Positions 60,787 through 64,000 of a DNA stretch of 64,000 bases are shown piece after piece. Source of the stretch: Vampirovibrio chlorellavorus (GTDB taxonomy: Bacteria; Cyanobacteriota; Vampirovibrionia; Vampirovibrionales; Vampirovibrionaceae); assembly GCA_003149345.1 (NCBI GenBank), contig QFWI01000009.1:1-64000 (forward strand), read 5' to 3'. Position 1 is the stretch's first letter; each line of letters begins with the position of its first letter. A program made the translations under genes and the position numbers. Under the pieces are notes generated by a model, which searched no databases, was not told where the DNA came from, and was given only the letters and a program-made list of their open reading frames with translations.

Positions 60787-62307
60787 GTGCCCCTTTCAGA
60801 AACCTCAGAGCCTTCAGAGCAATCACCCCCTTCAGATAAGGCTCAGGACAGCCCCCGCCCGTGGTTGGCCCGTCGTCTGGTTTTGTACCAGGCGGCGGAT
60901 CGCCACCCCGAATTGCAGGCTGCGCTGCTGGCCTGGTGCAAGCGGGACGTGCGCTTCTGGTTCCGCCATTTTTGCTGGACGTTTGATCCCCGCAAGGAGC
61001 AGCCCCACTTGCCTTTTGTGCCCTATGCCTTTCAGGAAAAAGCGCTGGTGGAGCTAGTGCAGGCCATCGAAACCGGACAGGATTTACTGATTGAAAAGAG
61101 CCGGGACATGGGCCTGAGTTGGCTGGTGCTGTTGGCCTTCCAGTATTTCTGGCTGTTTCGGGAGGGGGCCAACTTCCATCTGGGTTCCCGCAAGCAGGAG
61201 GCCGTGGATCGCAAGGGGGATTTATCCACGTTAATGGAAAAACTACGCTACAACCTCAGCTGGCTGCCCCACTGGATGCGTCCGGCAGGCTTTCAGGAGA
61301 GCGTCCACGACAATGTGTTGCGCTTGTTAAACCCGGTGAACGGCAACACCATTACCGGGGAAAGCAGCAACGAGAACTTCGGACGAGGGGGACGCTACAA
61401 GGCGGTGCTGTTCGATGAGTTTCCCTTTTGGCCCACCCAGGACGCCGCTTACGCTTCCGCCGGGCAGTCCACCCCCAGCCGCATTGTGGTGGGTACCCCC
61501 TACGGAAAAAACAATCGCTTTGCCGAACTGCGCTTTTCCGGGCAAATACGGGTGTTACGGGTGCATTGGCGGGAGCATCCCGATCGGGATGAGGCCTGGT
61601 ACGCCACCCAGCGGCAGCGCCTCAGCGAGGACGAGTTGGCTCGGGAGCTTGATATTAACTATCATTTGTCCCTGAAGAACCGGGTCTTTTCCAATTTCCA
61701 GGAGGCCAACAAGGGAAATTTTCAGGATTTCCAGCCCACCAGACTCATTCGCAGCTGGGATTTTGGCTACCATTGCCCAGCGTGTCTGTTCCTGGCTTTC
61801 GATAGTGAGGATCGCCTGCTGGTGCTGCGGGAAGTGGTGGGCGCCCAGGTGTTGCTCACCGATTTTGCCCATCGGGTCAAGGCCATCACCGACACGTACT
61901 ATCCGGGCGTACCAGTGGAGGACATTTGCGACCCGGCGGGTGCCCAGCGTTCTGATAAGAACGTGCGTACCAGTATCGAGATTCTCAACAGTCTGGGCAT
62001 TTTTCCGTTTTTCGATCGGGCTCCCATCAAGGACGGACTGGAACTAATGCGGATGCAATTATCCCGTCCAGTGGGAAACACCCCAGCTTTGCGGGTGGAT
62101 TATGCCTGCGCAAAGCTGATTGAGGCCTTTGAGGGAGGGTATCGTTACAGTTCCCCCGAGTCGGAGACGCCGCTACAGGAGCATCCATACGAGGACGTGA
62201 TGGACTGCCTGCGCTATGCGGTCATGCAAAAGTGTTCTCTGCCAGTATCCGGCAAATTCAGACGCTCGCCCCAGTATCGTAGGGGAAATCGCTATACGGG
62301 CTATTAA
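60787..62307 (+). CDS. phage terminase large subunit
   Basis: 506 residues from GTG 60787, preceded by GGGAGGGGAAG. N-terminal ATPase: adenine-binding FVPYAFQEKAL, Walker A-like EKSRDMGLSW (about 102-111), Walker B AVLFDEFPFW and coupling motif VVGTPYGKNN. C-terminal RNase H-like nuclease: RSWDFGYHCPACLFLAFD, DICDPAG and a final acidic site in YEDVMDCLRYAV. All motifs look intact and length is normal. No portal, capsid or tail gene follows. Confidence 0.93.
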   Translation: MPLSETSEPSEQSPPSDKAQDSPRPWLARRLVLYQAADRHPELQAALLAWCKRDVRFWFRHFCWTFDPRKEQPHLPFVPYAFQEKALVELVQAIETGQDLLIEKSRDMGLSWLVLLAFQYFWLFREGANFHLGSRKQEAVDRKGDLSTLMEKLRYNLSWLPHWMRPAGFQESVHDNVLRLLNPVNGNTITGESSNENFGRGGRYKAVLFDEFPFWPTQDAAYASAGQSTPSRIVVGTPYGKNNRFAELRFSGQIRVLRVHWREHPDRDEAWYATQRQRLSEDELARELDINYHLSLKNRVFSNFQEANKGNFQDFQPTRLIRSWDFGYHCPACLFLAFDSEDRLLVLREVVGAQVLLTDFAHRVKAITDTYYPGVPVEDICDPAGAQRSDKNVRTSIEILNSLGIFPFFDRAPIKDGLELMRMQLSRPVGNTPALRVDYACAKLIEAFEGGYRYSSPESETPLQEHPYEDVMDCLRYAVMQKCSLPVSGKFRRSPQYRRGNRYTGY

Positions 62308-62722
62308 GGCCCTACGGCTCAGCTTTACTGGACTTGGCTTAAAGGAGTGTTCATTCAGCTTCAGACAGACTATGGCTGTGTTCGACTTCCCCACCACATT
62401 TCAATAGTCATTGAAACATAAAAATAAATAAACAAATATTTGTAAAGATGGCTTTCTGTCTGGATATAAGCCGGTTTGGGTTCGCAAAGCCCCACGCCCC
62501 GGTGCTAACTTTCTAAAAAGTTCTCCTATAATAACTCCTACATCCCCCCTCTTTTAGTCTGCCGCTTTATGCGGCCTTTTTTTTACCTTTAGGTCACAAA
62601 GTGAATTAGCAAGAGTTTCCAGATTTTAACCGTGATTTATAGCCAATCTGAAAGATTTTCGCTTGTGTCCCCCAGACGGCTATGTTATAAATTTCCTGTT
62701 CTCTCAAACGAACTCCCCACGC
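62308..62722. other. intergenic region between terminase and tRNA, with a terminator
   Basis: About 415 bp. A TATAAT at 62527-62532 is followed 30 bp later by the hairpin GCCGC-TTTAT-GCGGC (62561-62575) and a run of T residues to 62584, a strong intrinsic terminator. No gene or attachment-site duplication is visible. Confidence 0.5.
62561..62584 (+). terminator. intrinsic terminator
   Basis: GCCGC/GCGGC stem with 5-nt loop, then eight T residues after CC. Confidence 0.82.
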
Positions 62723-62799
62723 GGGGTGGTAGCTCAGTTGGTTAGAGTACCTGCCTGTCACGCAGGATGTCGCGGGTTCGAGCCCCGTCCACCCCGCCA
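62723..62799 (+). tRNA. tRNA-Asp (anticodon GTC)
   Basis: Cloverleaf: acceptor GGGGTGG/CCACCCC, TA at 8-9, D-arm GCTC...GAGT, anticodon arm CCTGC-CTGTCAC-GCAGG with GTC, variable ATGTC, T-arm GCGGG-TTCGAGC-CCCGT, discriminator G, encoded CCA (62797-62799). Followed by a terminator at 62833. Confidence 0.97.
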
Positions 62800-62832
62800 C
62801 TTTCAAATAAGTGGAAACACACACACTAGAAG

Positions 62833-62864
62833 GCTTTCCGAGTTTCAAACCGGAAGGCTTTTTT
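62833..62864 (+). terminator. terminator after tRNA-Asp
   Basis: Stem GCTTTCCG/CGGAAGGC (62833-62840, 62851-62858, one G-U) followed by TTTTTT. Confidence 0.85.
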
Positions 62865-62955
62865 GTTGACAGGGATGAGGTTAAAGCGGCCCGCAATAAA
62901 AGATCTACCCTTGCTTTGATCATATTATGGCTAGGTTTTTTGGAGATAAACATCA

Positions 62956-63549
62956 GTGATTACAACAGAACCATACAGGTTCAGTTCTTTCACCTCAACA
63001 AAACTTACCTTTAAAGGGGTGAATAGTTTTTACAAACGGCTGGAAAGGGATAAACTTTTTACTGAAGAGCCTCTTCCTGACTTTTCAGTCATGGATAAAA
63101 ATAACCCTCTCAAAATCCAAAGAGACCATGCCACATTCAGTCAGGAGCGATTAGCGGGAGTTGCCCCCTTGGCAAAGCTGACGCGCCGTATGTTTGATGC
63201 GCAACGACAAAAAAATAAAATTGATGTCACGGAAGAAAAATTAAAGACACAACGCCTGAAGAAGCTTCAGAATGACGGTTTAAAAATAGACCCCAACGCC
63301 TCGCTGGATGAGATGGCCATTCTTCAGGCACAATTCAGCAGTCATAAGCGTGACGAAGAATTAGGCAAGAACTATGGGGTGGGTTCATTGTCAGACCCCG
63401 CTGTTGCGGAGATGAAAGCATTCAAGAAAAATCCGACATCGTACAGTTCTAAAAATATCCCAAATCGCAAGTCGATTTTTTCCAGGATGACTGACTTTTT
63501 CAAAAATCTGTTTCAACGGATTAAAAAATGGTTCAAAAACACAAACTAA
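62956..63549 (+). CDS. protein of unknown function with N-terminal F-G motif
   Basis: 197 residues from GTG 62956, GGAGA 11 nt upstream. The N-terminus contains KLTFKGVNSF (16-25). The body is charged, Lys/Gln-rich and mostly helical with a possible coiled coil (QRQKNKIDVTEEKLKTQRLKKLQ). The C-terminus is strongly basic and amphipathic (FSRMTDFFKNLFQRIKKWFKN), like a membrane-associating helix. AT-richer than neighbours. No family recognised. Confidence 0.6.
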   Translation: MITTEPYRFSSFTSTKLTFKGVNSFYKRLERDKLFTEEPLPDFSVMDKNNPLKIQRDHATFSQERLAGVAPLAKLTRRMFDAQRQKNKIDVTEEKLKTQRLKKLQNDGLKIDPNASLDEMAILQAQFSSHKRDEELGKNYGVGSLSDPAVAEMKAFKKNPTSYSSKNIPNRKSIFSRMTDFFKNLFQRIKKWFKNTN

Positions 63550-63680
63550 TGAGCCCGGAGTACCGCCATCCCAGCCATCCGTTTTCTATGCTGACTTGCG
63601 GCTCTGTCTGGTCGCTACCGAGGACTGGCTGGACTAGTCGAGTCATCCCACCCCAAAGCGCCGCCAGCCCACATTGATCG

Positions 63681-64000
63681 TCAGGTTCGTGGGCGCTTGG
63701 CGAAGAAGATAGACTCAGGAAAAACAAGCGGCAGAATGGGAAAGCCTCGAAAAGGAGGGTCAGAAGCAGCTTCGGCCTGAGCCAATCGTTGAGCGACTTC
63801 GGCAGCTTCGGCCTGAGCCAATAGCTGAACGACTTCGGCGGCTTCGGCTTCGGCCTGGGCCAGCAGTTGAACGACTTCAGCACGTTTCATCCTTTGGGCC
63901 AATTGCAACGGCGTGGCCCCTTTGTAATCCTTGGCGTCCACCACGGCACCGGCGTCCAACAGCCCTTTCACCACCTCCACATGCCCGCCAATAGCGGCAT
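63681..64000 (-). CDS. C-terminal part of an ankyrin-repeat protein, cut by the window edge
   Basis: The frame is open to the window end: (AAIGGHVEVVKGLLDAGAVVDA)KDYKGATPLQLAQRMKR in two adjoining ankyrin units, so the start lies beyond 64000. After the ankyrin units comes an expanded helical repeat, AEVVQLLAQAEA in three variant copies, encoded by roughly 36-39-bp DNA repeats (63770-63885). A short Pro/Phe-rich tail follows. Confidence 0.75.
   Translation of the reverse strand, partial: AAIGGHVEVVKGLLDAGAVVDAKDYKGATPLQLAQRMKRAEVVQLLAQAEAEAAEVVQLLAQAEAAEVAQRLAQAEAASDPPFRGFPILPLVFPESIFFAKRPRT

Noticed and set aside
62500..62799. Phage attachment site at tRNA-Asp
   Set aside because: No duplicated tRNA 3' end or integrase gene is seen in the window, so integration at this tRNA cannot be supported.

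Overview
The window looks like a chromosome segment of a Gram-negative-type bacterium of moderate GC. Several traits point, by inference only, to the cyanobacterial line or its non-photosynthetic sister group (Vampirovibrionia/Melainabacteria). These are a microviridin-like graspetide locus, a soluble PhoR/SphS-like kinase, heptad-based short tandem repeats between genes, a GHL10-type secreted protein, a caspase-like protease with TPRs, and many Pro-rich proteins of unknown function. No photosynthesis gene is present.

Layout. 1-1114: end of a multi-core graspetide (microviridin-type) precursor and its ATP-grasp ligase. 1530-3832: a secreted, probably outer-membrane protein and a six-fold helix-turn-helix protein. 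4091-7837: part of a pseudaminic-acid-type nonulosonate pathway (SpsF-like, PseC, PseH, PseI) on two divergent arms. 7883-12501: metabolic genes, a methionine-aminopeptidase-like protein lacking all metal ligands, heme oxygenase, YciI, an MBL-fold protein and a tiny RHH regulator. 12921-14173: a YqjD/YqjE-type stress membrane operon. 15191-24068: cinA, htpG, a NarL-type two-component pair, msrA and small membrane proteins. 24277-33493: a GIY-YIG nuclease with a dead exonuclease domain, a photolyase-TetR operon with clear operators, an FAD oxidoreductase, CbiX, an SDR/DUF2867 protein and a TPR-caspase.

33500-38480 is a phosphate-response region. It holds a PhoB/PhoR pair, two near-identical Pho boxes, and behind one of them a gene-less transcript ending in an intrinsic terminator (candidate PhoB-dependent sRNA). 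A DUF47-Pit phosphate uptake pair lies at 42823-44538. Between and after these are a GGDEF-EAL protein, coaE, a queuosine-precursor transporter, DedA, an amino-acid permease and a 649-residue ankyrin protein. 49066-57045 carries priA, bolA, a C-H-D triad protein, a GHL10 protein, a DUF952 protein, bL25 and a Pro/Gly-rich protein.

57380-58600 is a tandem array of a 133/134-bp G-rich repeat whose relatives also lie at 16741 and 18996. It borders a small phage-like island (Com-like zinc ribbon, small protein, GNAT, coiled-coil protein, large terminase) that has no portal or capsid genes and is followed by tRNA-Asp. The window ends in a small unknown protein and the C-terminus of another ankyrin protein. 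Two MITE-like inverted-repeat elements (38516-38673, 56248-56380) and recurrent 14-bp noncoding tandem duplications are further unusual features.
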